A DNA stretch of 64,000 nucleotides. Origin: VBCG01 sp044226535 (GTDB lineage: Bacteria > Pseudomonadota > Gammaproteobacteria > Burkholderiales > Casimicrobiaceae). Shown piece by piece: positions 1 to 8,320 of this stretch. Every line of letters starts with the position of its first letter. Within the stretch, counting starts at the first letter, position 1. Position numbers and translations under genes: made by a program. The notes under the pieces were generated by a model. That model saw only the letters and a program-made list of their open reading frames with translations. It did not search any database and had not been told where the DNA came from. The stretch spans positions 1 through 64,000 of the forward strand of contig JBGAGT010000003.1 of the NCBI GenBank assembly GCA_044226535.1, in the 5' to 3' direction.

Positions 1-115
1 CGGCGCCGAGCCGGGTCTATCGCGAGGACCGAGCCCCCGGTGGCCGCCGCACGTCTTGCCGATGGAGGCGACGACGCATGTTTGCGCGGGTCGCGCAATA
101 CCGTTGCGCTACGGC

Positions 116-142
116 TGGATCCCCGCTTTCGCGGGGATGACG
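116..142. repeat. Dispersed palindromic repeat (VIPAKAGIQ type)
   Basis: TGGATCCCCGC, TTTC, GCGGGGATGACG: a short palindrome whose arms pair as ATCCCCGC/GCGGGGAT. Translated on the minus strand it gives the familiar spurious peptide VIPAKAGIQ, which marks a repeat scattered through many proteobacterial genomes. It sits 5 bases past the lplT stop codon, so it could fold in the 3' end of that mRNA. Related copies lie at 19022-19130. Bases 1-115 hold nothing I can assign. Confidence 0.8.
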
Positions 143-146
143 GGCG

Positions 147-1433
147 TCAGGAGTGTGGATTGGCCGCGTTGGCCTGGCGCTCGACCGCAGCCAGATGCGA
201 AACGTCGGCGGCGGTGCAATGGCTGCGGAAGCGCCAGATCACCAGCAGCATCGCGCCCGACACCAGCATGCCGAACAGCACGATCGCCGCGTAGATCGAC
301 AGCCCGTGGTGCAGCATCAGGGCGTACAGGCCCACCATCACGAAGATGCCGATGTTCTCGTTGAAGTTCTGCACGGCGATCGAATGGCCGGCGCCCATCA
401 GCACGTGGCCGCGGTGTTGCAGCAGCGCGTTCATCGGCACCACGAAGAAGCCCGCGATGGCGCCGATCAGGATCATGAATACCGCGGCGAGTTTGACGCT
501 GGTCACGCCGATCACCGCCATCACCACGATGCCCATCACGACGCCGAGCGGCAACACGCGCGGCGCGCGCGAGAGCGTGACGAGTTTCGCCGCCGCGACG
601 CAGCCGATGGCGATGCCCACGCCGACCACGCCCTGCAGGTAGGACGCCTGTGACAGCGAGTAGCCGAAGGCATGGCGCGTCCAGTCGATGACGATGTATT
701 GCAGCGTCGCGCCCGCGCCCCAGAAGATGGTGGTGGTGGCGAGCGAGATCTGGCCGAGCCGGTCGCGCCACAGCAGCGAGACGCAGTGCCCGAACTCGCG
801 GATGAGGAACAGCGGGTTCTTGCTCGGCACGCGGTGGTCGACGCCGGTGTCGGGGATGAACCAGTTGAAGAGCGCCGCGAGGCCGTAGATGAACAGGATC
901 GCGGCGATCGCCGCCTCGGGCGGCGTGTTGATGCCGGTGTCGATCATCGGCAGGTCGAAGGCCAGCAGCGTGCCGGAGACCTTCGGGCTGATCAGCAGGC
1001 CACCCAGCAGCGTGCCGAGGATGATGGAGCCGACCGTCGCGCCCTCGATCCAGCTGTTGGCGATGACGAGCTGCCGCGGGGGCAGGAGCTCGGTGAGGAT
1101 GCCGTACTTGGCCGGCGAGTACGCGGCGGCGCCGACGCCCACGATGGCGTAGCCGATCAGCGGGTGCACGCCGGCGAGGATGGCCACGCAGCCGACGATC
1201 TTCAACGTGTTGGCAAACAACATCGCCCGGCCCTTGGGCATCGAGTCGGCGAAGGCGCCGACCAGCGGCGCCAGCAGGACATAGGGCGCGGCGAGGCATT
1301 GCTTCAGGGCGGGCTCCATCCACGCCGGGTCGGCGAGCTGGCGGAGCAATTGGATCGCGGCAATGAGCAGCGCCGTATCGGCGAGCGAGCTCAGGAACTG
1401 AGCCGTGATGATCGTGTAGAAGCCGCGTTGCAT
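147..1433 (-). CDS. lplT: Lysophospholipid transporter LplT (MFS)
   Basis: Predicted inner-membrane major-facilitator protein that flips lysophospholipids from the outer to the inner leaflet for re-acylation. The 428-residue product has about twelve hydrophobic segments and the motif YSPAKYGILTELLP near residue 105, typical of LplT; E. coli LplT is about 397 residues. The start at MQRGFYTII directly precedes the first membrane helix. In enterobacteria lplT is paired with the acyltransferase gene aas, which is not adjacent here. Instead the gene is divergent from alr, an arrangement I recall from betaproteobacteria. The substrate is inferred from family membership; the fold is clear. Confidence 0.85.
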   Translation of the reverse strand: MQRGFYTIITAQFLSSLADTALLIAAIQLLRQLADPAWMEPALKQCLAAPYVLLAPLVGAFADSMPKGRAMLFANTLKIVGCVAILAGVHPLIGYAIVGVGAAAYSPAKYGILTELLPPRQLVIANSWIEGATVGSIILGTLLGGLLISPKVSGTLLAFDLPMIDTGINTPPEAAIAAILFIYGLAALFNWFIPDTGVDHRVPSKNPLFLIREFGHCVSLLWRDRLGQISLATTTIFWGAGATLQYIVIDWTRHAFGYSLSQASYLQGVVGVGIAIGCVAAAKLVTLSRAPRVLPLGVVMGIVVMAVIGVTSVKLAAVFMILIGAIAGFFVVPMNALLQHRGHVLMGAGHSIAVQNFNENIGIFVMVGLYALMLHHGLSIYAAIVLFGMLVSGAMLLVIWRFRSHCTAADVSHLAAVERQANAANPHS

Positions 1434-1500
1434 TCAGAAGGGTCGGCGCGCGCTGCGCGCGGGGCGGGCGGAGTTCAGGAGCGGCCGGTGCACGTGTAGG

Positions 1501-1543
1501 GGTATAATTGGACGCAACGGCGGCGGGCCCGCGGTTTTATACC
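1501..1543. promoter_or_regulatory. Candidate lplT/alr promoter region with inverted repeat
   Basis: GGTATAA at 1501-1507 and TTATACC at 1537-1543 form a perfect 7-base inverted repeat. Each arm holds a -10-like element: TATAAT at 1503-1508 facing alr, and TATAAA (1536-1541, minus strand) facing lplT. The two transcripts would start about 15 bases apart and cross. I see no good -35 hexamer for either, so this is tentative. Confidence 0.35.
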
Positions 1544-1643
1544 ATGTTTTGATGGGCATCCCGCTCTAAAACCGGGCGCGTCGCACCAGAGCCGACCGCA
1601 GATTTCGTGCCCGCCCCGCCGGGACGCCTCGCCTCATCGACCG

Positions 1644-2738
1644 ATGGCACGTCCGCTGTTCGCGCAAATCAACCTCGCGGCCCTGCGCGCCAACCTCGAG
1701 CTGGTGCGCAGCAAGGCGCCCGGTTCCCAGGTGCTCGCGGTGGTCAAGGCCAATGCCTACGGCCATGGCCTCGCGCGCGTGCTGCCGGCGCTGGACACCG
1801 CCGACGGGCTGGCGCTGGTCGAGCTGGAGCAGGCCATGCTGCTGCGCGACATGCACTATCGCCGTCGCATCCTGCTGCTCGAGGGTTTTTTCGAGGAGCG
1901 CGAGCTCTCCGATCTTGCAGCGCAGCGCCTCGCGACGGTAGTACACAACGCGGAGCAGCTCGCCCTGCTCGAAAAGGCCGTCCTGCCGCGTCCCCTCGAG
2001 GTCTTCGTCAAGGCCAACACCGGCATGAACCGGCTGGGTTTCGACCCGGCCGAGCTTCGCAAGGTCTGCGAGCGGCTGTCGCAGGCGCCCTCCGTGGCGG
2101 CGTTGCGGGTGATGATGCATTTTGCGCGTTCGGACGAGGACGACGGCATCAATGATGCCCTGGCGCGGTTCGACGAAGCCACGCGCGGCATGCCTTACCC
2201 GCGCTCGATGGCCAACTCGGCAGGCATCTTCCGCTACGACGAGGTCGGCGGCGACATGGTGAGGCCAGGCATCATGCTGTATGGCGCATCGCCCTATCCC
2301 TACGACACCGCCGAGATGCTCGGCCTGACGCCGGTGATGACGCTGCGCTCCGAGATCATCGCCGTGCAGGAGCTGCGCGCCCACGACAGCGTGGGCTATG
2401 GCGCGACCTACACCGCGACGCGCCCGCACCGCATCGGCGTCGTCGCCTGCGGCTATGCCGACGGCTACCCGCGCCACGCGCCCAACGGCACGCCCGTGCT
2501 GGTCTGCGGCAAGCGCGTGCGCATGGCGGGGCGCACCTCGATGGACATGATCACCGTCGACCTCTCCGAGGTGCCCGAGGCGCGCGTCGGCAGCCCGGTG
2601 GTGCTGTGGGGCGAGGGCCTGCCCATCGACGACGTGGCAGCCGCGGCCTCCACCGTCGGCTACGAGCTCATGTGCGGCATCACGCCGCGCGTGCGGATGG
2701 TGCCCACCGAGGTGGGCAGGGTCGACCTGGAGCTGTAG
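1644..2738 (+). CDS. alr: Alanine racemase
   Basis: PLP enzyme interconverting L- and D-alanine, supplying D-alanine for peptidoglycan. The 364 residues match family length. Visible features are the PLP-binding lysine K35 in VVKANAYGHG, the TIM-barrel region up to about residue 230, and the second catalytic residue Y252 in SVGYGATY from the C-terminal beta domain. The start ATG gives the usual MARPLFAQINLAAL N terminus. In many betaproteobacteria radA follows alr; here two exported paralogues do, the first only 4 bases after the stop, so they may be co-transcribed. Confidence 0.95.
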   Translation: MARPLFAQINLAALRANLELVRSKAPGSQVLAVVKANAYGHGLARVLPALDTADGLALVELEQAMLLRDMHYRRRILLLEGFFEERELSDLAAQRLATVVHNAEQLALLEKAVLPRPLEVFVKANTGMNRLGFDPAELRKVCERLSQAPSVAALRVMMHFARSDEDDGINDALARFDEATRGMPYPRSMANSAGIFRYDEVGGDMVRPGIMLYGASPYPYDTAEMLGLTPVMTLRSEIIAVQELRAHDSVGYGATYTATRPHRIGVVACGYADGYPRHAPNGTPVLVCGKRVRMAGRTSMDMITVDLSEVPEARVGSPVVLWGEGLPIDDVAAAASTVGYELMCGITPRVRMVPTEVGRVDLEL

Positions 2739-2742
2739 GCCC

Positions 2743-4269
2743 ATGGCCAGCGCGCCGCGGGGACCCGTTGCGTCGTGGCGCCACGCCGTGGTCGCGGCCT
2801 TGATGCTGGCGCTGGGCTTCGTTGCCCAGCCACGCCCTGCGGAGGCGGTCGAGATCGCCCCGGATGGCTTCGGCCAGGTGCTGATCTACCCGTACTACAC
2901 GGTCCGCGGCGCACCCCAGGGCTTCAACACGCTGATTTCCATCGGCAACTCGACGCGCAGCCTCAAGGCCATACGGCTGCGTTTCCGCGAAGCCCGCGAA
3001 GGCGCACCCGTAGGCGACTTCAACCTCTACATCAACCCCCAGTCGGTGTGGACGGGCGCGGTGTTCGCCACGGCCGACGGTGCGGGCCTCGCCAGCGCGG
3101 ACTACTCGTGCGCGTTCCCGGCGATCTCACATGACGCCTCGAAGCCGACGCCCTTCAGCGCCGCGAGCTACGCGGGTGGACCGGGGGACGTGTCGCTCGA
3201 CCGCACGCGCGAAGGGTTCTTCGAGGTGATCGAGATCGGGGACTATGGCTCGCCTTACGACTCGAGTGCAGGTCCCATCGCGCAGGGGGCGAGGAACTGG
3301 CTGACCCAACTCCCCGAGGACTGCGGACGGGTCCATGGCGACGACGGAAGCGAGGCCAAGGCGCCCGCCGGGGGACTGTACGGCTCGGCGCTGGTGATTT
3401 CCACGTTGCGCGGCATCGACCACTACTACGCCGCCACCGCGCTTTCGCATTTCACCGACCTCGCTCCGACCAAGGCGGACTACGGCACGCCGGATCCGAC
3501 GAGGAGGACGCTTGCGGATGCGCATCCGGCGGTGAGTGTGGTGGTCGATTCGGCAGGGCGGATCATCCGCAGCAACTGGACACTCGGCATCGATGCGGTG
3601 AGTGCTGCGTTGATGAATGCGGAGTTGAGCGGTGAATTTGTCCTCGACTCCGGGACGAACTCCCAGACTTCGTGGATCGTTACACTGCCGACCAAGTGGT
3701 TTTATGCGAATCACGCCAAGGCGGCGATGGCGCCATTCACGGCTGCCTATGGGGCTTTCGGAGCGTGCGAGAAGGTTCCAAATCCTTGGGACAGCGGGAT
3801 TCTTTACGATCGGGAGTCGAATACTTCTCTGAGGATCCTCGACTTCATGGGTCCTTGGTATCTCGCGCAGCTCTGCTTTGCCACGCACTCCGTGGACTTC
3901 AAGGGAAGCTCCAACGTGTTCGTGTCGGCGTTTGGACTGTCCTATGCAGGGAATGGCCAGGACGTCGTGACTGGCGACTTGACCGCCTACTACAACGGGT
4001 GGATGCGCCTGGTTCTCGATCCGCCGGACAGCTCGGCGCGGTACTTCGCAATCGCACCACTCCACCGTATGGCGTCCGGGTCGACGACCATCTTGTCGAC
4101 GAGTGCCATGATCGAATCGCGACCAAGCGTGACCTATCGCGGTCTGCCGGCGATCGGGTTCAGTGTGTCTGCCTATTTCAATGGAACACTGGTCGACACG
4201 TATGGGAGGAATGTGCAGTCAAGCTACCTGAGCGGAACTGAGCTGCACCGCTTGGTACTGGTGGAGTGA
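2743..4269 (+). CDS. Exported protein of unknown function, paralogue A
   Basis: I do not recognise a named family. The 508-residue product has a signal peptide (hydrophobic core about residues 15-29, likely cleavage after AEA at 35). The mature part opens with GFGQVLIYPYYTV and later carries GDFNLYINPQSVWTG, DYSCAFPAIS, DHYYAATALSHF, ADAHPAVSVVVDSAG, WIVTLPTKWFY and AYFNGTLVD. The same blocks recur in the next gene, so this is a tandem duplication. Several cysteines and no membrane anchor or C-terminal sorting signal suggest a periplasmic or secreted protein. GC content falls visibly from about base 3480 onward, although the 5' third looks like the rest of the chromosome. It starts 4 bases after alr. 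Confidence 0.75.
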   Translation: MASAPRGPVASWRHAVVAALMLALGFVAQPRPAEAVEIAPDGFGQVLIYPYYTVRGAPQGFNTLISIGNSTRSLKAIRLRFREAREGAPVGDFNLYINPQSVWTGAVFATADGAGLASADYSCAFPAISHDASKPTPFSAASYAGGPGDVSLDRTREGFFEVIEIGDYGSPYDSSAGPIAQGARNWLTQLPEDCGRVHGDDGSEAKAPAGGLYGSALVISTLRGIDHYYAATALSHFTDLAPTKADYGTPDPTRRTLADAHPAVSVVVDSAGRIIRSNWTLGIDAVSAALMNAELSGEFVLDSGTNSQTSWIVTLPTKWFYANHAKAAMAPFTAAYGAFGACEKVPNPWDSGILYDRESNTSLRILDFMGPWYLAQLCFATHSVDFKGSSNVFVSAFGLSYAGNGQDVVTGDLTAYYNGWMRLVLDPPDSSARYFAIAPLHRMASGSTTILSTSAMIESRPSVTYRGLPAIGFSVSAYFNGTLVDTYGRNVQSSYLSGTELHRLVLVE

Positions 4270-5810
4270 ACGTGCGGTTGGCTCTTTCAATCTGGGCGAC
4301 TGCGCTTTCGGGCGCAAAGCAATGCTTCGCGCTCGTGCTGCGACGCGCGCTGCCTTCGCTGGTGTTACTCGTTTGTGCACCATCGGCGGTTGGCGTGTCC
4401 CTTTCGCCTGCCGGTAGTGGGCAGGTCCTCCTGTTTCCCTACTACCTTGCAAGCGAACGAGCAAACGGATTCGCGACGCTCGTAAGCATCGTGAACACCA
4501 CGCCGAACGTGAAGGCGGTTCGCGTCCGCCTTCGCGACGGGCTCGAGGGCAGGCCTGTCGGCGACTACAACGTCTACCTCGATGCGTACGATGTCTGGAC
4601 GGCAGTGATTATGCCGGCGGGCGAAGCCACTGGAATCGGCAGCTTCGACAACTCCTGCACGTCGCCCAAGATTTCACGAGATGCCCGAAATCTGACTTTG
4701 TTGACCAACGTTGGCAACACACCGATGGTGGAAGATACGTTCACCCAGCGTTCGCGCGAAGGGCTCATCGAGGTCATCGAAATGGGTGATTACGGAGCTG
4801 CCGCGTCGGCAACGGCCGCGATTCCCAAAGCGGTGATCCACTATCTTGGAATTGCGAGTTGCGAAGGTGTTTCCGCTGACACCGGCGTGGATGCAGGCCC
4901 CCCGACAGGAGGGTTATTCGGATCTGCAATGGTGATAAGCGTTATGGGCGCCGCCGACTACTACTATGCGGCAACTGCGCTGGATGGATTTTCCGACAGG
5001 AAGTCCGGTTTTGGCGCAATCACGTCAGACGCGCCATCGCTCGCAGATGCACACCCAGCCATCAGCATCGTCCGGGACCTGGCCGGAAATACGATTCGCA
5101 GCGAGTGGGCACGCGGCATCGATGCAGTCAGCGCTGTGCTGATGACAGATAGCGTGCAGGGTGAGTTCGTTCTCGAACCAGCTACGCAGTCGCGAACGAA
5201 TTGGATCGTAACAATGCCGACCAAGTGGCATTATGTCCGTGGGGGATTGCAAGCCGCGCCTCCTTTCGTGCACGAATACGGCGGCGACGGCGCTTGCGAA
5301 GTCATCGACAATCCGCTTTTTGGATTTGAGTACAGCATATTTTCCCGCGCCGGTGATCACTCTTATCTCCCGATAGGCGATCCGGCATTCGCCAGATACT
5401 ACGCATTCTGTTCGGCGGCGACGGTGATGCCGTTCAATGGCACGTGGATCTTCCCCTCGTCGAATGCGCTCAAGGAAGCTCGCACGCCGGCGGCTGAGGG
5501 GGTGGAGGTGGGGTCGATCGAGACATGGCTATCGAGCGGGTGGGCGAGGATTGCGCTCTTTTCTTCGCTTGATTCCCCTGGAGAAATCGATCCCGATCTT
5601 GCGCACCGTCTCGTCAGTGGTCTCACGCAGGTCTTTGGACCTGACGGTTCCGTGACGACGAGAGCGTCGATGACCTACATCGGCCTCCCCGTCACCGGCT
5701 TCGCAGTCTCGTCCTACTACAATGGCACGCTCACCGATGAAAAGGGCCAGAACGTGCTGTCGACCTACATCGCCGGGACCGCATTGCGGCGGCACCTGCG
5801 CGTCGAGTAA
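4266..5810 (+). CDS. Exported protein of unknown function, paralogue B
   Basis: Tandem paralogue of the upstream gene (514 residues). It begins at a GTG that overlaps the upstream TGA as GTGA, implying translational coupling. A second GTG two codons later is a possible alternative start. The N terminus has a hydrophobic stretch at about residues 29-42, consistent with export. Shared blocks include GSGQVLLFPYYLASE, VGDYNVYLDAYDVWTA, DYYYAATALDGF, LADAHPAISIVRDLAGN, ARGIDAVSAVLM, WIVTMPTKWHY and SSYYNGTLTDEKG. The whole gene has lower GC and more A/T-ending codons than its neighbours, which may mean recent acquisition or relaxed codon selection. hldD follows 6 bases downstream. Function unknown. 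Confidence 0.75.
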   Translation: MNVRLALSIWATALSGAKQCFALVLRRALPSLVLLVCAPSAVGVSLSPAGSGQVLLFPYYLASERANGFATLVSIVNTTPNVKAVRVRLRDGLEGRPVGDYNVYLDAYDVWTAVIMPAGEATGIGSFDNSCTSPKISRDARNLTLLTNVGNTPMVEDTFTQRSREGLIEVIEMGDYGAAASATAAIPKAVIHYLGIASCEGVSADTGVDAGPPTGGLFGSAMVISVMGAADYYYAATALDGFSDRKSGFGAITSDAPSLADAHPAISIVRDLAGNTIRSEWARGIDAVSAVLMTDSVQGEFVLEPATQSRTNWIVTMPTKWHYVRGGLQAAPPFVHEYGGDGACEVIDNPLFGFEYSIFSRAGDHSYLPIGDPAFARYYAFCSAATVMPFNGTWIFPSSNALKEARTPAAEGVEVGSIETWLSSGWARIALFSSLDSPGEIDPDLAHRLVSGLTQVFGPDGSVTTRASMTYIGLPVTGFAVSSYYNGTLTDEKGQNVLSTYIAGTALRRHLRVE

Positions 5811-5816
5811 CGCCCC

Positions 5817-6833
5817 ATGACCATCGTCGTCACCGGCGGCGCCGGCTTCATCGGCTCCAACCTCGTCAAGGCGCTGAACAAGCGCGGCGAGCGCGACATC
5901 CTGGTCGTCGACGACCTCGCCAACGCCGCCAAGGTGGCGAACCTCGCCGACTGCGACTTCGCCGACTACCTCGACAAGGCCGAGTTCCTCGCGCGCGTCG
6001 AGGAGGGCGAGCTCGACCTCGACGTCGACGCCGTGCTGCACCAGGGCGCGTGCTCGGACACGATGGAAACCGATGGGCGCTACGTGATGCGCAACAACTA
6101 CCGCTTCTCGGTGTCGCTGCTGCGCTGGTGCCAGGACAACGACGTGCCGCTGATCTACGCGTCGAGCGCGTCGGTGTACGGCGCGTCGTCCACGTTCCGC
6201 GAGTCGCGTGAGTTCGAGGGGCCGCTCAATGTCTACGGCTTCTCCAAGTTCCAGTTCGACCAGTACGTGCGCGCGATGCTGCCGGAGCGCAGCTCGCAGG
6301 TCGCGGGCTTCCGCTATTTCAACGTGTACGGGCCGCGCGAGGCACACAAGCGCGGGCGCGGATCGTCGGTGGCGTTCAACGCCTGGGAACAGCTTCGCGA
6401 CACCGGCAAGGTGCAGCTCTTCGAGGGTTCGGGCGGCTATGCAGCGGGCGAGCAGCGGCGCGACTTCGTCTCGGTCGAGGACGTGGTCGCGGTGAACCTC
6501 GCCTTCCTCGACCATCCGCTGTGGAGCGGCATCTACAACGTGGGAACCGGCGCCGCCTCGTCGTTCAACGAGGTGGCGCTGGCCGCGGTGAATGCCTGGC
6601 GCGGCGCGCGCAAGCTCGCGCCGCACGCCCTCGCCGACGCCGTCGCGGCGGGCGAGATCGAGTACGTGCCGATGCCCGACAAGCTCGTCGGCAAGTACCA
6701 GAGCTTCACCGAAGCCGACATCTCGCGCCTGCGCGCGGTCGGCTATGGCGCGCCGATGCGCGGCGTGACGGAGGGCGTGACAGCCTATGTCGAATGGCTG
6801 ATGGCGAATGACGCGGGGCGACCGATAGCCTGA
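5817..6833 (+). CDS. hldD: ADP-L-glycero-D-manno-heptose 6-epimerase
   Basis: Final enzyme of ADP-L-glycero-D-manno-heptose synthesis for the LPS inner core, an NADP-dependent short-chain (extended SDR) epimerase. The 338-residue protein starts with the Rossmann motif TGGAGFIGS and has SSASVYG plus the catalytic YxxxK as Y140/K144 in VYGFSKFQFD, the same positions as in the E. coli enzyme as I recall it. EAHKRGRGSS near residue 180 and the QRRDFVSVEDVV block are also typical. It is last in an apparent run alr-paralogue A-paralogue B-hldD. The link between the exported proteins and LPS is only positional. Confidence 0.95.
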   Translation: MTIVVTGGAGFIGSNLVKALNKRGERDILVVDDLANAAKVANLADCDFADYLDKAEFLARVEEGELDLDVDAVLHQGACSDTMETDGRYVMRNNYRFSVSLLRWCQDNDVPLIYASSASVYGASSTFRESREFEGPLNVYGFSKFQFDQYVRAMLPERSSQVAGFRYFNVYGPREAHKRGRGSSVAFNAWEQLRDTGKVQLFEGSGGYAAGEQRRDFVSVEDVVAVNLAFLDHPLWSGIYNVGTGAASSFNEVALAAVNAWRGARKLAPHALADAVAAGEIEYVPMPDKLVGKYQSFTEADISRLRAVGYGAPMRGVTEGVTAYVEWLMANDAGRPIA

Positions 6834-6948
6834 GGGTGCGCTGCGGGTTCGTCCCGCGGGCAGGTTCCCGGCCTTGCACGCCGCCGCGCATCGCGCGGCG
6901 CGCGCCATGGCCGGGGCGCCACTCAATGCCATCCATCGGAGGTCCTTC

Positions 6949-7284
6949 ATGACCAGGCTGCTGCCGGCGCTCGCGCTGGCGTTCGTCGCACAGGCCGCGC
7001 TCGCGGCCGTCAACCTCAACACCGCCACCAAGGACGAGCTCATCGCGCTCAAGGGCATCGGGCCCGCCAAGGCCCAGGCCATCCTCGACTACCGCGCCCA
7101 GCACGGGGGCTTCCAGCGCGTCGAGGAGCTGAAGGACGTGCGCGGCATCGGCAGCAAGCAGTTCGAGTCGCTCAAGTCCGAGCTGACGGTGACACCACCG
7201 CCGGCGGCGCCGGGCGCCAAGGCCGGCAAGGCCGAGCCCAAGGCCGCCCGGGTGGCCTCCGGCGAGGCCAAGCCCGCCAAGTAG
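6949..7284 (+). CDS. ComEA-like helix-hairpin-helix protein, short
   Basis: Small exported DNA-binding protein of the ComEA type (111 residues). The ATG at 6949 is preceded by CGGAGG at 6937-6942, which fixes the start. A signal peptide (MTRLLPALALAFVAQAALA) is followed by a double HhH: AVNLNTATKDELIALKGIGP and IGSKQFESL. In competent bacteria ComEA binds incoming DNA in the periplasm; in betaproteobacteria such short proteins are often housekeeping HhH proteins of unproven role. The tail is Pro/Ala/Lys-rich. A second, longer relative starts 167 bases downstream. Confidence 0.8.
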   Translation: MTRLLPALALAFVAQAALAAVNLNTATKDELIALKGIGPAKAQAILDYRAQHGGFQRVEELKDVRGIGSKQFESLKSELTVTPPPAAPGAKAGKAEPKAARVASGEAKPAK

Positions 7285-7359
7285 AAGCTTTCAGCTTCCT
7301 TACGGGCCGCTCCGGTCCGGATCTCCTCGCAGGCGGTTGCGCTGCGCTGCGTCAACCCC

Positions 7360-7393
7360 CCGGCACGGTGCCCCGTTATGGGCGCCGTGCCGG
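7360..7393. promoter_or_regulatory. Strong hairpin between the two HhH genes
   Basis: CCGGCACGGTGCCC (7360-7373), loop CGTTAT, GGGCGCCGTGCCGG (7380-7393): a 14-base-pair stem with one T-G pair. It is followed by only a weak T run, so it may attenuate, terminate with Rho, or protect mRNA ends. A smaller hairpin, GAAGCT-TTC-AGCTTC, sits at 7284-7298 at the stop of the first HhH gene. Confidence 0.5.
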
Positions 7394-7451
7394 CATCTTT
7401 GCGGGCACTGGGGCGGCATTCCGCCTGTTGCAGGTCCCGGAGGGGAGTTCC

Positions 7452-8207
7452 ATGAAGCGTATTGCGTTCGCGCTGGTCGCGATGCTGTGGTCGTGCTTCG
7501 CGCTTGCTGCGGTCAACATCAACACGGCCACCCAAGCCGAGCTCGAGGCGCTGCCGGACATCGGCCCGGTCAAGGCGCAGGCCATCATCGAGTACCGCAA
7601 GGCCAACGGTCCTTTCAAGTCGCCCGACGAGATCATGAAGGTCAGCGGCATCAAGGAAGGGATCTACAGCAAGATCAAGGGCGACATCGCCGTGACCGGT
7701 GCCACCACGCCGGTGGCCGCTGCCCCGGCCAAGGCCGCGCCTACCGCACCGGCGGCACCGTCGAAGGCCGCGCCTGCGGCACCGGCTGCTCCGGTTGCTC
7801 CCGCCAAGACCACGCCCACCGCTGCACCGGCCGCTGCGCCGGCTGCCGCCGCGCCGGCGCCTGCCGCCAAGGATGCGAAGGCGGACAAGGCCAAGGACGG
7901 CAAGGCCGACAAGGCCAAGTCCGACAAGGAAGACAAGGCGGCCAAGGCGAAGGCGGACAAGGAAGCCAAGGCCAAGGAAAGGGCCGACAAGGACGCCAAG
8001 GCGAAGGCCGAGAAGGACGACAAGGCGGCCAAGGCGAAGGCGGACAAGGAAGCCAAGGCCAAGGAAAAGGCCGACAAGGACGCCAAGGCGAAAGCCGACA
8101 AGGAAGAGAAGGCCGCGAAGGCGAAGGCCGACAAGGACGCCAAGGCAAAGGCCAAGGCGGACAAGGCGGCCGGCAAGGACGCCACCAAGGACAAGGCGGC
8201 GAAGTAG
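7452..8207 (+). CDS. ComEA-like HhH protein with long Lys/Ala tail
   Basis: The 251-residue product starts at ATG 7452 behind a GGAGGGGAG Shine-Dalgarno. A signal peptide (MKRIAFALVAMLWSCFALA) precedes one HhH unit (AAVNINTATQAELEALPDIGP, about 18-75). An Ala/Pro linker (about 85-140) follows, then a tail of about 110 residues built almost only from K, A, D and E, with many KADKEAKAK-like units. The tail resembles histone H1-like or TolA-like low complexity and should be strongly cationic and helical. Periplasmic DNA or envelope binding is plausible but not shown. The DNA of the tail is internally repetitive. An intrinsic terminator follows. Confidence 0.75.
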   Translation: MKRIAFALVAMLWSCFALAAVNINTATQAELEALPDIGPVKAQAIIEYRKANGPFKSPDEIMKVSGIKEGIYSKIKGDIAVTGATTPVAAAPAKAAPTAPAAPSKAAPAAPAAPVAPAKTTPTAAPAAAPAAAAPAPAAKDAKADKAKDGKADKAKSDKEDKAAKAKADKEAKAKERADKDAKAKAEKDDKAAKAKADKEAKAKEKADKDAKAKADKEEKAAKAKADKDAKAKAKADKAAGKDATKDKAAK

Positions 8208-8230
8208 GCTTCCGCCCCATCCGACATCGA

Positions 8231-8256
8231 CCCCGGCGCAGTCAGCCGGGGTTTTT
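8231..8256 (+). terminator. Intrinsic terminator
   Basis: CCCCGGC-GCAGTCA-GCCGGGG (7-bp stem, 8231-8251) followed by TTTTT, 24 bases after the stop of the Lys/Ala-tailed HhH gene. This is the clearest Rho-independent terminator in the window. Confidence 0.85.
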
Positions 8257-8320
8257 GTTGCCTCCTTTAGAATGGGGCCCGCAGCGTTCGGCCTTCCCGC
8301 AACGCGCGCGCCGAACGCCC

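Noticed and set aside
1..115. Possible 3' end of another gene at the left edge
   Set aside because: Several frames are open but too short to recognise any protein; left unassigned.
7699..8320. Arg/Pro-rich frame through the Lys/Ala tail region and beyond
   Set aside because: Shifted reading of the AAGGC repeats; the tail frame has a signal peptide, HhH domain and ribosome site, this one has none.
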